Positions 19,156 through 28,387 of a stretch of 64,000 bases of DNA are shown in pieces. The stretch lies in assembly GCA_023666645.1 (NCBI GenBank), contig JAMPBP010000002.1:54696-118695 (forward strand), written 5' to 3'. The first letter of the stretch is position 1. Each line of letters opens with the position of its first letter. A program made the position numbers and the translations under genes. The notes beneath the pieces were generated by a model. The model did not search any database and was not told the DNA's origin. It saw only the letters and a list, made by a program, of their open reading frames with translations. This stretch comes from Clostridiales bacterium. GTDB taxonomy: Bacteria; Bacteroidota; Bacteroidia; Bacteroidales; Muribaculaceae.

Positions 19156-19392
19156 ATGACACTAAAAATTATATCGGCTCAATCGATCATGTACAGCGGT
19201 GAGGTAAAATCGGTCACGTTGCCCGGAACAATGGGAAGCTTTACCGTGCTGAAGGACCACGCATCGCTCATATCGACACTGACTCCTGGTGTCGTGGCAT
19301 ATGTCGACAACGACGGTGCACGCCATGGAACCGATATCACAGGTGGCATAGTCAGTGTTGACGACAATATAATCTCAGTTTGTGTAGCTTGA
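19156..19392 (+). CDS. atpC: F-type ATP synthase subunit epsilon, short form
   Basis: This central-stalk subunit has only 78 residues. They make up the N-terminal beta-sandwich (LKIISAQSIMYSGEV, TLPGTMGSFTVLKDHASLIS, GGIVSVDDNIISV). The C-terminal two-helix domain, which inhibits ATP hydrolysis in longer homologues of about 135 residues, is absent, and the gene ends with a proper stop overlapping the atpB start (TGATG). Short epsilon subunits occur elsewhere in Bacteroidota, so this is probably the native form, not a truncation. Confidence 0.93.
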   Translation: MTLKIISAQSIMYSGEVKSVTLPGTMGSFTVLKDHASLISTLTPGVVAYVDNDGARHGTDITGGIVSVDDNIISVCVA

Positions 19393-20621
19393 TGATGAAA
19401 AGAATATTCACCATATTAAACTCTATGCTGGTTGCTTTGGCTCTAAATGTCGCCATTGCACAGGAGCCGGAAGCCGTGGACACTGTAGCCACAGGAATCG
19501 AGAATACTTCCGGCAAAGCAGTCGGCATGACTACCGAGGCTGAGCAGCAGGAGAGCCACAATGAAGCCGAGGCCCAGGGGAAAGAAGGTGACTTCAATGC
19601 CAAGGATATCATATTCGAGCATCTGGGCGACGGATACGGCTGGGAAATGCCTTTCAACCATCACAAGCGCATCGCGCTCCCTGTGATTGTATGGGCAAGC
19701 GATGGACTCCATCTATTTTCATCATCGCGTCTGGAACATGGAGCTGTCTATAAGGATGGTGACATCGAGTTCATGATAGCTAAGGATGGTGACTACAAAG
19801 GTAAAGTGGTTGAGATGAAACCCGACGGTTCAGTATCGAAACCGTGGGACATCTCGATTACAAAAAATGTGCTGGCCATAATATTCACAGTTATCATAGT
19901 CCTGTTGTGTGTAATGCCACTGGGCAGCTGGTACAAGGCCAACGGCTACAAATCAGCCCGCGGCTTCAAGGGGGCCCTGGAGGCACTATACGAGTTCATT
20001 TATGTATCGCTGATAAAAGCGACACTCAAGGAGCAAGCCCGCCGCTTCGCACCCTACCTGCTCACTGTGTTTATGTTCATATTCGTGGCCAATCTGATGG
20101 GTCTCGTGGTAGTATTTCCTGGAGGAGCAAACCTCACAGGCAATATCGCCATCACACTGGTGCTGGCATTGATGACATTCTTCATCACCAATATCTTCGG
20201 CACCAAGCACTATTGGAAAGAGATATTGTGGCCCGATGTACCACTGTGGCTCAAATTCCCTATCCCCATCATGCCCATAATAGAAATATTCGGCATGTTC
20301 ACAAAGCCGGCAGCCCTTACCGTGCGTCTGTTTGCCAACATGATGGGAGGTCACATCATCGTGATTTCGTTGACACTGATCATATTCATATTTGCCAAGA
20401 TGGGCGTGGCCGCCTTGTCGGGTGCAACTGTGGTATCGATGGTGTTCCAGATATTCATGCTGCTGATTGATGTACTGGTAAGCTTTATCCAGGCTTATGT
20501 GTTCACCATGCTGTCAACGATATTCATCTCGTTGGCTCAGGAAAAGGAGCACGAAGCCCATGAGAAGAAAATGGAAGAAACCCAGGCAACGGCCACTGCA
20601 TCAGCAACAGTATCAAAATAA
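19392..20621 (+). CDS. atpB: F-type ATP synthase subunit a
   Basis: This membrane stator subunit forms the ion half-channels beside the c-ring. It is about 409 residues, longer than the E. coli protein (271) because of a signal-like N-terminus (LNSMLVALALNVAIAQ) and a non-membrane region of roughly 130 residues before the first conserved helix. The essential Arg is in LTVRLFANMMGG. The extension is seen in Bacteroidota AtpB proteins; its role is unclear to me. ATG 19392 shares one base with the atpC stop; ATG 19395 is equally possible. Confidence 0.95.
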   Translation: MMKRIFTILNSMLVALALNVAIAQEPEAVDTVATGIENTSGKAVGMTTEAEQQESHNEAEAQGKEGDFNAKDIIFEHLGDGYGWEMPFNHHKRIALPVIVWASDGLHLFSSSRLEHGAVYKDGDIEFMIAKDGDYKGKVVEMKPDGSVSKPWDISITKNVLAIIFTVIIVLLCVMPLGSWYKANGYKSARGFKGALEALYEFIYVSLIKATLKEQARRFAPYLLTVFMFIFVANLMGLVVVFPGGANLTGNIAITLVLALMTFFITNIFGTKHYWKEILWPDVPLWLKFPIPIMPIIEIFGMFTKPAALTVRLFANMMGGHIIVISLTLIIFIFAKMGVAALSGATVVSMVFQIFMLLIDVLVSFIQAYVFTMLSTIFISLAQEKEHEAHEKKMEETQATATASATVSK

Positions 20622-20677
20622 AAAAGGAAAAAAATAACAAAACAAAATAAGTAACAAACACTTAAAACGACAAAACT

Positions 20678-20920
20678 ATGTTAGCATTGATTTTAGCACT
20701 TGAAGGTCTATTACAGTTGGGCGCAAGCATCGGCGCAGGTATTGCAGCAATTGGTGCCGGACTCGGTATCGGCAAGATCGGTGCCTCGGCCATGGAGGCA
20801 ATAGCACGTCAGCCAGAGGCTGCCGGCGACATACGCAGTAACATGATTGTGATCGCTGCTCTTATTGAGGGTGTCGCTCTGTTTGCCGTTATCGTCTGCC
20901 TTCTTGCAATTTTCCTCTAA
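20678..20920 (+). CDS. atpE: F-type ATP synthase subunit c
   Basis: This 80-residue hairpin of two membrane helices forms the rotor ring. The ion-carrying carboxylate is Glu64 (AALIEGVALF), and the polar loop is ARQPEA. Aligned by eye to the Na+-binding Ilyobacter c subunit, the Gln32 position is Ile31 and the Ser66 position is Gly65, so the Na+ ligand set is missing and proton coupling is expected. The helix 1 glycine repeat GAGIAAIGAGLGIG is typical. Confidence 0.96.
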   Translation: MLALILALEGLLQLGASIGAGIAAIGAGLGIGKIGASAMEAIARQPEAAGDIRSNMIVIAALIEGVALFAVIVCLLAIFL

Positions 20921-20938
20921 TAAAATATCCCGTTTCTG

Positions 20939-21436
20939 ATGGAATTATTCAAACCCGACTTCGGCTTAGTTTTCTGGATGTTCCTGGCGTTTGCCATCCT
21001 CTTTCTATTACTATGGAAAAAAGGCTGGCCGGCAATCATGGACATGATCGACAAGCGTGCCGACCTCATCGACAAGGGTGTTGAATATGCTCAGCAAGCC
21101 AAGGACCAGCTCGATAAAGCCCAGCAGAGCGCCGACCAATTGATAGCCGACGCCCGTCACCGCCAGGCCGACATACTGCGCGAGGCCGACCATATGAAAT
21201 CACAGATTGTAGAAGAGGCACGCCAGGAAGCACGCAACGCCGCCCAGAAAGAAATGGAGAGCGCTCGCGTGGCAATAGCTCAGGAACGCAAAGAAGCTGA
21301 GAAGCAATTCCGTGACCAAGTGAGCATGTTTGCCCTCGACATCGCCTCGAAAGTGACCCGCCAGCAACTCGCCGACGACAAAGCACAATCACGTCTGGTA
21401 TCAAACCTGCTTGACGAGATAGAGAAGAAGAACTGA
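20939..21436 (+). CDS. atpF: F-type ATP synthase subunit b
   Basis: This is the peripheral-stalk subunit. The 165 residues comprise one N-terminal membrane helix (about 10-28, FGLVFWMFLAFAILFLLLW) and a long charged coiled coil rich in Ala, Gln, Glu and Lys that dimerises and holds subunit delta. Length and layout are standard. It follows atpE by 18 bases and precedes atpH by 90 bases. Confidence 0.95.
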   Translation: MELFKPDFGLVFWMFLAFAILFLLLWKKGWPAIMDMIDKRADLIDKGVEYAQQAKDQLDKAQQSADQLIADARHRQADILREADHMKSQIVEEARQEARNAAQKEMESARVAIAQERKEAEKQFRDQVSMFALDIASKVTRQQLADDKAQSRLVSNLLDEIEKKN

Positions 21437-21526
21437 CACTCCGGCTCAACCACCACCCCACCGACAGGGAGCAACGACATGTCATAAAAGACAAAAGCCT
21501 AAATAAAGAACTTTACTGAGAGAGAG

Positions 21527-22102
21527 ATGAACCAAGGCCTCATACCACAACGCTATGCACGCGCACTCTACAAGGTAGCCCTCGAGCGGGGCTGCACCGA
21601 GCCGCTGTATGTGATGATGAAGACACTCGAGACATCGCTGGCCGACAACAACGGATTGGCTCGCGCTGTGGAGAACCCCTTTGTCAGCACCAAGGAAAAG
21701 ACCAACCTGCTGCTCACGGCGACCGGCATCGACATCAACGTTGCAGCCAACGGTAAGGACCAAGCCGTCACCACACTCGACGACTTTCTGAAACTGCTGG
21801 CACGCAACTGCCGTATGGAATATGCACGCGGCATAGCGCTTGCCTATATCGACATTTACCGTAAAGAGCGTAACATCTCGACTGTGACTGTCACTTCGGC
21901 CTCACCTCTCGACCCCGACTCTTCGCGCCGTCTCACCGAGGTGATCAAAGCCCATGTGGGTCCTCAGGGCTCGATAGAGTATAAGGAACAGGTTGACCCG
22001 TCGTTAATAGGCGGATTCACCGTTGCCATCGATAACCAGCGTCTCGACGCATCGGTAAAGAATGAACTCAAACAATTGCGTTTAAAACTGCTTAGCCACT
22101 AA
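21527..22102 (+). CDS. atpH: F-type ATP synthase subunit delta
   Basis: This 191-residue subunit links the peripheral stalk to the top of F1. It begins IPQRYARALYKVALERG, the usual N-terminal signature, and ends with the conserved segment DPSLIGGFTVAIDNQRLDASVKN split over the last 40 residues. The start at 21527 gives the normal N-terminus. It lies 3 bases before atpA, so the two are almost certainly cotranslated. Confidence 0.95.
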   Translation: MNQGLIPQRYARALYKVALERGCTEPLYVMMKTLETSLADNNGLARAVENPFVSTKEKTNLLLTATGIDINVAANGKDQAVTTLDDFLKLLARNCRMEYARGIALAYIDIYRKERNISTVTVTSASPLDPDSSRRLTEVIKAHVGPQGSIEYKEQVDPSLIGGFTVAIDNQRLDASVKNELKQLRLKLLSH

Positions 22103-22105
22103 CCA

Positions 22106-23677
22106 ATGATTAACCCCAGCGAGATATCAGAAGTTCTCAAACAGCAACTCGAGAACATCAATACCAAAGTAACGTTTGACGAAACCGGCACTGTGCTCAA
22201 TGTCGGTGACGGTGTTGCCCATGTCTATGGGCTCGACAACGTCTGTGCCAACGAGCTCGTAGAGTTTGAAAACGGTGTCATGGGCGTAGCCCTCAACCTT
22301 GAGGAGAGCAACGTCGGTGTCATCCTGCTCAACAATGTGAACTCGGTGACCGAGAACATGAGTGTGCGTCGCACCGGCCGTATTGCCTCCATTCCCGTAG
22401 GCGACGGTCTCTTCGGACGTGTTATCAATGTGCTGGGTGAACCCATCGACGGTCGAGGCCCTATCCAGGGCGAGTTGCTTCCGATGCCACTTGAGCGCAA
22501 GGCTCCCGGTGTAATATTCCGCCAGCCTGTGAAGCAACCGCTGGAAACAGGTATCAAAGCTGTCGACTCGATGGTTCCGATAGGTCGCGGTCAACGCGAG
22601 CTCATCATCGGTGACCGTCAGATAGGCAAGACAGCTATAGCCATCGACACAATTATTAACCAGCGTGCCAACTATGAAGCCGGCAAGCCGGTCTACTGCA
22701 TCTATGTAGCAATTGGACAGAAGGCATCATCGGTTGCCGCAATAGTCGAGACACTTAGACAACATGGCGCACTTGACTATACTGTAGTTGTGGCCGCCAC
22801 CGCTGCAGATTCAGCTTCGATGCGCTACTACTCACCATTTGCCGGCGTGGCCATTGGAGAGTACATCCGTGACACAGGTCGCGATGCTCTGATTGTATAT
22901 GATGACCTTTCAAAGCAAGCTGTAGCATACCGTGAGATTTCACTGATTCTGAAACGTCCCTCAGGACGTGAGGCCTATCCCGGTGATATTTTCTACCTGC
23001 ACTCGCGCCTGCTGGAGCGTGCGGCCAAGATTATCGACAACCAGCAAGTAGCCTCGATGATGAACGACCTCCCTGAAGTGCTCAAACCCATTGTAAAGGG
23101 TGGCGGCTCGCTCACTGCTCTTCCAATCATCGAGACACAGGCAGGCGACGTGTCGGCATATATCCCCACTAACGTGATTTCTATCACCGACGGTCAGATA
23201 TATCTTGAGACAGCATTGTTCAACCAGGGTATACGTCCCGCCATCAATGTAGGTATCTCAGTGTCACGAGTAGGAGGCAACGCCCAGATTAAACCTATGA
23301 AAAAAGTTGCCGGCACGCTGAAGATCGACCAGGCTCAGTTCCGTGAGTTGGAGTCGTTCACCAAGTTTGGCGGCGATATTGACCCCGTTACCGCCCGAGT
23401 CATTGACCGCGGCCGCAAAAACGAGCGTCTGCTCATACAGCCCCAATACCAACCTGTACCGGTGGCCGAGGAAGTTGCCATCATATTCTGTGGTGTGAAC
23501 GGACTGCTTGAGAATGTACCTTTGGACAAGGTGGGAGAATTCCAGCAGGCATTCCTACAACTTCTCCGCGCCAAATACCAGGAGTCGGTGCTCGACAATA
23601 TCAAGAGCGGCAAGATGGACGATACAGTGACCTCGCTGCTCACCGAGGCAGCCAAAGAGATAGCCTCGCGCTATTGA
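22106..23677 (+). CDS. atpA: F-type ATP synthase subunit alpha
   Basis: This is the non-catalytic nucleotide-binding subunit of F1. The 523 residues include the P-loop GDRQIGKT (169-176; Ile replaces the more common Thr) and the family signature [14 protein letters not shown]. The length is normal for the family. It sits between atpH and atpG. A 115-base gap follows, with no terminator. Confidence 0.98.
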   Translation: MINPSEISEVLKQQLENINTKVTFDETGTVLNVGDGVAHVYGLDNVCANELVEFENGVMGVALNLEESNVGVILLNNVNSVTENMSVRRTGRIASIPVGDGLFGRVINVLGEPIDGRGPIQGELLPMPLERKAPGVIFRQPVKQPLETGIKAVDSMVPIGRGQRELIIGDRQIGKTAIAIDTIINQRANYEAGKPVYCIYVAIGQKASSVAAIVETLRQHGALDYTVVVAATAADSASMRYYSPFAGVAIGEYIRDTGRDALIVYDDLSKQAVAYREISLILKRPSGREAYPGDIFYLHSRLLERAAKIIDNQQVASMMNDLPEVLKPIVKGGGSLTALPIIETQAGDVSAYIPTNVISITDGQIYLETALFNQGIRPAINVGISVSRVGGNAQIKPMKKVAGTLKIDQAQFRELESFTKFGGDIDPVTARVIDRGRKNERLLIQPQYQPVPVAEEVAIIFCGVNGLLENVPLDKVGEFQQAFLQLLRAKYQESVLDNIKSGKMDDTVTSLLTEAAKEIASRY

Positions 23678-23792
23678 TGGTCACGTCAGATACCATCTTT
23701 TGCAGCAAACTTCAATGCATCACATGCATAGAATCAATAGAACAGAACATAGTAGAACTAATAACACAACCATTTCACCAAGGCATTAAACA

Positions 23793-24671
23793 ATGGCAAC
23801 ACTACGCGAGCTAAAAGCAAGAATAGGGTCGGTGGCTTCGAGTGAGAAGATTACCGGCGCCATGAAGATGATCTCATCGGCCAAGATGCACAAGGCCGAG
23901 CAGACATTGCGCCTTCTCAAGCCCTACCGCTCACAGATAGAGACCATCATTGCCAATCTGCTGAGCGCCGACGTTGACTTTGCCTCTCCACTTCTTGAGA
24001 GCCGTGAGGTAAAGGCCATCGCCATGGTCGTTATGGGTTCGGACGATGGTCTTTGCGGTGCCTACAATGTCAACATAGGCAAAGTGGCAGCCGCCAAGAT
24101 CGACGAGTTGAAAGAGACATATCCTCAGGCGACAATCACATTGTTGCCGGTAGGCACCAAGATATCCAAGGTAGCCACCAAGCTCCAGCAGGAGCGTGTA
24201 GGCATCGACATAAATACCGGTGTTGACTCCAAGAGCGACAGCGAGGCAGTGAAACTGTTCACCGGTAAACTTAGGGAAAGTTTCCTCGCCGGGCAATATG
24301 ATCTGGTGATTGCCGTGTCGAGCCACTACTACAGTGTGAGCCGCCAGCGTATAGAATCACGCCAGCTCCTGCCCGTAGAAGCTGCCTCACTTACCGGCAG
24401 CACGGAGAAAGTAACCATCAAACCCTACATCTTCGAGCCATCGCCCGAGGTTATCGTGGGCACGGTGCTCCCGCTGTTCCAGCTGGCAGTGATGCAGGAT
24501 ATCTTCACTCAGAATCAAGCCTCGGAACAGGCAGCACGCGTCATGGCAATGCAAAGCGCCAACGACAACGCCCAGAAGCTGCTTGAACAGCTGAGACTGG
24601 AATACAACAAACAGCGACAACAGTCGATTACCAGCGAGCTGCTCGACATCGTGGGCGGACAGGTAAGATAG
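23793..24671 (+). CDS. atpG: F-type ATP synthase subunit gamma
   Basis: This is the rotating central shaft. The 292 residues begin TLRELKARIGSVASSEKITGAMKM (quoted in part) and end with a C-terminal helix SITSELLDIVGG, the two conserved ends that form the coiled coil; the Rossmann-like middle (SDDGLCGAYN) is also conserved. It is the last ATP synthase gene. The next gene is nuoI after 61 bases, which is the right junction of the nested arrangement. Confidence 0.97.
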   Translation: MATLRELKARIGSVASSEKITGAMKMISSAKMHKAEQTLRLLKPYRSQIETIIANLLSADVDFASPLLESREVKAIAMVVMGSDDGLCGAYNVNIGKVAAAKIDELKETYPQATITLLPVGTKISKVATKLQQERVGIDINTGVDSKSDSEAVKLFTGKLRESFLAGQYDLVIAVSSHYYSVSRQRIESRQLLPVEAASLTGSTEKVTIKPYIFEPSPEVIVGTVLPLFQLAVMQDIFTQNQASEQAARVMAMQSANDNAQKLLEQLRLEYNKQRQQSITSELLDIVGGQVR

Positions 24672-24732
24672 CATATGACATCAATAATAAACAGAATATA
24701 ATAACTAAACCGATACATACACAAACACAATT

Positions 24733-25341
24733 ATGGGAAGTGTAAAAGATTATTTCTCTTCATTGGGTCACGGCATTTCAAGCCTTTTGAAAGGCATGCA
24801 GGTGACCGGTAAGGAGTTTATAACCCCTAAGATTACTGAACGGTATCCTGAGAATCGCGACACGTTTCAATATCCGGAACGTTTCCGCGCCTGTCTGGAA
24901 CTAATTTACGACTCCGAGGGCAACCACAAGTGCATAGCCTGTGGCACCTGCGAGCGCAACTGTCCCAATGGTACAATCAAAGTTCTCACCAAGATGGTGG
25001 ATACCTGGGATGGGAAAAAGAAGAAGAAGCTCGACAAGTATGTCTATGACCTTGGAAGCTGCACCTTCTGTCAGCTGTGCGCAACAACCTGCCCCACCGG
25101 AGCGCTGACATTCTCCAACAACTTTGAACAGGCAGTGTTCACCCGCGAGAAACTGGTTAAACAGCTCAATTATCTGCCTGAGAAACCAGAACCAGAGCCA
25201 ACCGAGGAGGAGAAAGCCAAAATCCTTGCCGAGCGTGAGGCTAAGATAGCCGCAGCCAAAGCCGCCGCAGCCAAAGCCGCCGCAGCAAAGGCAGCAGCCC
25301 AGGCTAAGCCACAGGGCGACAACCAAACAGAAAACAAATAA
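24733..25341 (+). CDS. nuoI: NADH-quinone oxidoreductase subunit I, with Ala/Lys-rich tail
   Basis: This subunit carries iron-sulfur clusters N6a and N6b. Both CxxCxxCxxxCP motifs are intact: Cys67, 70, 73, 77 and Cys110, 113, 116, 120. The 202 residues include an unusual tail from about residue 151, first Glu/Pro-rich and then a run of AAAAK-type repeats (about 172-192). The tail is encoded by imperfect 15-base repeats at 25246-25305 and is probably disordered. NuoI resumes the complex I gene order after the ATP synthase block. Confidence 0.96.
   Translation: MGSVKDYFSSLGHGISSLLKGMQVTGKEFITPKITERYPENRDTFQYPERFRACLELIYDSEGNHKCIACGTCERNCPNGTIKVLTKMVDTWDGKKKKKLDKYVYDLGSCTFCQLCATTCPTGALTFSNNFEQAVFTREKLVKQLNYLPEKPEPEPTEEEKAKILAEREAKIAAAKAAAAKAAAAKAAAQAKPQGDNQTENK
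25246..25305. repeat. Imperfect 15-base tandem repeat encoding Ala/Lys tail of NuoI
   Basis: The unit GCCGCAGCCAAAGCC recurs about three to four times with small changes. Because the unit is a multiple of three, gain or loss of copies would keep the frame, so tail length could vary between strains. Confidence 0.6.
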
Positions 25342-25356
25342 AGCTACACACATATA

Positions 25357-25872
25357 ATGGAATCATTAGGAAGCATCATCACCTACGTGGTAATTGCACT
25401 GGCGATTGTCATCTTCTCGATACTCGCCGTCACAACACGCAAGATATTGCGTGCCGCCACCTATCTGCTCTTCGCACTTTTTGCCACAGCAGCAGTATAC
25501 TTCAAGCTTGACTACGAGTTCCTGGGCGGTGTCCAGATTGCGGTCTATGCCGGTGGCATTGTCGTGCTGGTAGTCTTTGCAATATTGTTGACAACCCACC
25601 CCGGCAACAACTCAGAGCGTCTCACCTCCCACAGCCGCCGTCTCGGCTTGCTGGGCGCAGTGGCAGCTCTGGCCGTCGGTATCTACTCATTGTTGACACG
25701 TTGCGAGCTTTTTGCAAACACAGCAGCCCAATCATCCAACCCCGACATGCATGTGATCGGAGAAGCTCTCCTTGGATCGGGTCACAACCAGTATCTGTTG
25801 CCATTCGAGGCAGTCAGTGTCCTGTTGCTCGCTTGTATCATAGGCGGTGTAGTAGTTGCACGTAAACGTTAA
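25357..25872 (+). CDS. nuoJ: NADH-quinone oxidoreductase subunit J
   Basis: This membrane subunit has 171 residues in about five helices. The conserved stretch LLFALFATAAVYFKLDYEFLG, quoted in part, precedes QIAVYAGGIVVLVVFAILL, the helix with the pi-bulge region involved in coupling. It lies 15 bases after nuoI and 49 bases before nuoK, in the standard order. Confidence 0.95.
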   Translation: MESLGSIITYVVIALAIVIFSILAVTTRKILRAATYLLFALFATAAVYFKLDYEFLGGVQIAVYAGGIVVLVVFAILLTTHPGNNSERLTSHSRRLGLLGAVAALAVGIYSLLTRCELFANTAAQSSNPDMHVIGEALLGSGHNQYLLPFEAVSVLLLACIIGGVVVARKR

Positions 25873-25921
25873 CATTGAACCGCCACAGTAAATAACCACT
25901 AAGATACATTCTTGAAGCATT

Positions 25922-26233
25922 ATGGAAATAAGCGCAATATATTATCTGATACCGTCGATCATCATGTTTGCATGTGGTGTCTACGGTTTTATCACCCGTC
26001 GCAACATGATTGCAATGCTCATATCGCTGGAGCTGATGCTCAACTCGGTCGACATGAACTTTGTCGTGTTTAACCGATTCTTGTTCCCCGGCCAGATGGA
26101 AGGCATGTTCTTCACAATGTTTGCCATTGCCATAGCAGCCGCCGAAACAGCACTGGCCATTGCAATCATCGTCAATGTATACCGAGCCAACAGCGATATC
26201 GATGTTCGCGACATATGTAAAATGAAATTCTAA
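25922..26233 (+). CDS. nuoK: NADH-quinone oxidoreductase subunit K
   Basis: This 103-residue subunit, with three membrane helices, is related to MrpC-type antiporter subunits. The conserved acidic residues are present: Glu in LISLELMLNSVDMNF and Glu in AAAETALAIAI. The length is normal for the family. It lies 18 bases before nuoL. Confidence 0.96.
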   Translation: MEISAIYYLIPSIIMFACGVYGFITRRNMIAMLISLELMLNSVDMNFVVFNRFLFPGQMEGMFFTMFAIAIAAAETALAIAIIVNVYRANSDIDVRDICKMKF

Positions 26234-26251
26234 ACCCCAAGGAAAGGACAT

Positions 26252-28327
26252 ATGGAAACTTCAGCAATTCTCATTTTAGCAATACCCCTGTTGATGTTCC
26301 TCTTTCTGGGACTCGCAGGCAAGTATCTGCCTCACAAGTGGGCCGGAATCCTCGGCACGCTTGGCATGGGCGTCACACTGATTCTCGCCTACACCACGGC
26401 CTTTGAATATTTCTTCTCAGGCAATTCAGCCTTCATCGATGCCGACGGCAATCGTCTGCAGCATGTCGTGTTCAACTATGACTGGCTCAACTTCTATGAC
26501 AAACTGACCATAAGACTGGGCTTCCTGCTCGATCCCATCTCGGCAATGATGCTCGTTGTCATCACGACAATATCGTTTATGGTTCACCTTTACAGCAACG
26601 GCTACATGCGCGACCATCACGGCGTGTGGGAGACAGGTTTCCAGCGTTTCTACGCGTTCCTGTCGCTGTTCAGCTTCTCGATGCTCGGCCTGGTAGTCGC
26701 CACCAACATTTTCCAGATGTATATATTCTGGGAGCTTGTGGGCGCCTCCTCCTATCTGCTCATCGGTTTCTATTATACGAAACCATCGGCAGTATCGGCA
26801 TCAAAGAAAGCATTCATCGTGACCCGATTCGCCGACCTCGGCTTCCTTATCGGTATCCTCGTTCTGTCGTTCTATGTAGGCTTCTTTGGCGAGGGTAACA
26901 TCACCGATGCGTTCACTTTCACCTCTCTCACATCAGTGCCTGTAGAGGGAATAGCCGACACATTCTCAGTATCGGCAGGCACAGCCCAGAGCATCGCCGA
27001 CATATTCCACAACAGCGCAGCCCCCATGTTCATGGGAGCATCAGTGCTCACATGGGCTCTGGTTCTGATTTTCATGGGTGGCATGGGTAAATCGGCAATG
27101 ATGCCACTTCACATATGGCTTCCCGATGCAATGGAAGGCCCGACACCTGTATCGGCACTCATTCACGCTGCAACGATGGTTGTAGCCGGTGTCTATCTGG
27201 TGGCACGTCTCTTCCCGCTCTATCTCATGGAGCCCACATCTCTTGAGATTATCACTGTAGTGGGTGCCATCACAGCCCTTTATGCAGCAATGGTAGCCTG
27301 TGCTCAGATAGATATCAAGCGTGTGCTTGCCTTCTCGACCATCTCACAGATTGCATTCATGATGGTATCGCTCGGTGTGACACGTCTTGACCACGAGATG
27401 GCTCTGGGACATGAGGTGCACGAGGGTCTTGGCTACATGGCCTCGATGTTCCACCTGTTCACCCACGCCATGTTCAAAGCCTTGCTGTTCCTTGGCGCCG
27501 GTGCTTTGATCCACGCCATAGGTTCGAACGACTACACTGCGATGCATGGTCTGCGCAAGTATATGCCCGTGACCCACATCACATTCCTCATAGGCTGTCT
27601 CGCTATCGCCGGTATCATACCATTTGCCGGTTTCTTCTCTAAAGATGAGATTCTGACAGCCTGCTTCGGCCACTCTACGGTATGGGCCATATGGATGGCT
27701 TTGGTAGCCGGACTCACCGCTTTCTACATGTTCCGTCTCTACTTCCTCATCTTCTGGTGGAAAGAGCACAAAGTACACAGCCCCGAGCACGCTCCCCACG
27801 ACCAGCCCTGGACAATGACCCTCCCTCTGGTAATCCTTGCCGCCATTTCGATTGTAGCCGGCTTCGTACCCTTCGGATCACTGGTAACCTGGAATGGCCA
27901 TGCCATCACCGGAAGCGGGTTCCTCACCAACATTGAGAACCTCAACTGGAGTGTAGCCTGCATATCGCTTATCATAGCCATCGTAGGCATCCTCATCGCC
28001 ATGAAGATGTACAAGAAGGAGAATCCCCTTCCAGAGAAGATGCGCAATGCCCTGCCCCGCCTGTGGGACTGGTGCCACCATCGCTTCTACTGGGACGAGC
28101 TATACATGTTCATCACCCATCGCATCATCTTCGGTCTCGTGAGCCGTCCCATAGCTTGGTTTGACCGCCACATCATCGATGGAACAATGGACGCTTTTGC
28201 AACAGTGACCAACAAGGCTTCATATGCCATACGCGGCATGCAATCAGGCAATGTCCACATGTATGTATGGATTTATCTCATAGGCGCAGTGCTTCTGGCT
28301 GCCGTCACAATGATATGTGTCCTCTAA
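26252..28327 (+). CDS. nuoL: NADH-quinone oxidoreductase subunit L
   Basis: This is the distal antiporter-like pump subunit, with a lateral helix at its C-terminus. The 691 residues include the channel Glu region FWELVGASSYLLIGF, the Lys-containing GKSAMMPLHIWLPDAMEGPTPVSALIHAATMV segment (quoted only as a landmark) and the conserved DIKRVLAFSTISQ. The length is standard. It is first of the L-M-N trio. Confidence 0.96.
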   Translation: METSAILILAIPLLMFLFLGLAGKYLPHKWAGILGTLGMGVTLILAYTTAFEYFFSGNSAFIDADGNRLQHVVFNYDWLNFYDKLTIRLGFLLDPISAMMLVVITTISFMVHLYSNGYMRDHHGVWETGFQRFYAFLSLFSFSMLGLVVATNIFQMYIFWELVGASSYLLIGFYYTKPSAVSASKKAFIVTRFADLGFLIGILVLSFYVGFFGEGNITDAFTFTSLTSVPVEGIADTFSVSAGTAQSIADIFHNSAAPMFMGASVLTWALVLIFMGGMGKSAMMPLHIWLPDAMEGPTPVSALIHAATMVVAGVYLVARLFPLYLMEPTSLEIITVVGAITALYAAMVACAQIDIKRVLAFSTISQIAFMMVSLGVTRLDHEMALGHEVHEGLGYMASMFHLFTHAMFKALLFLGAGALIHAIGSNDYTAMHGLRKYMPVTHITFLIGCLAIAGIIPFAGFFSKDEILTACFGHSTVWAIWMALVAGLTAFYMFRLYFLIFWWKEHKVHSPEHAPHDQPWTMTLPLVILAAISIVAGFVPFGSLVTWNGHAITGSGFLTNIENLNWSVACISLIIAIVGILIAMKMYKKENPLPEKMRNALPRLWDWCHHRFYWDELYMFITHRIIFGLVSRPIAWFDRHIIDGTMDAFATVTNKASYAIRGMQSGNVHMYVWIYLIGAVLLAAVTMICVL

Positions 28328-28387
28328 TACACGGCACCCGGAGTTAACTAATCGAATAAACCAATTTTTGATCATATAACAGTCATT

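Noticed and set aside
19156..19392. Frameshifted or truncated atpC
   Set aside because: The stop overlaps the atpB start in a tidy TGATG and the beta domain is complete, so the short form is probably native.
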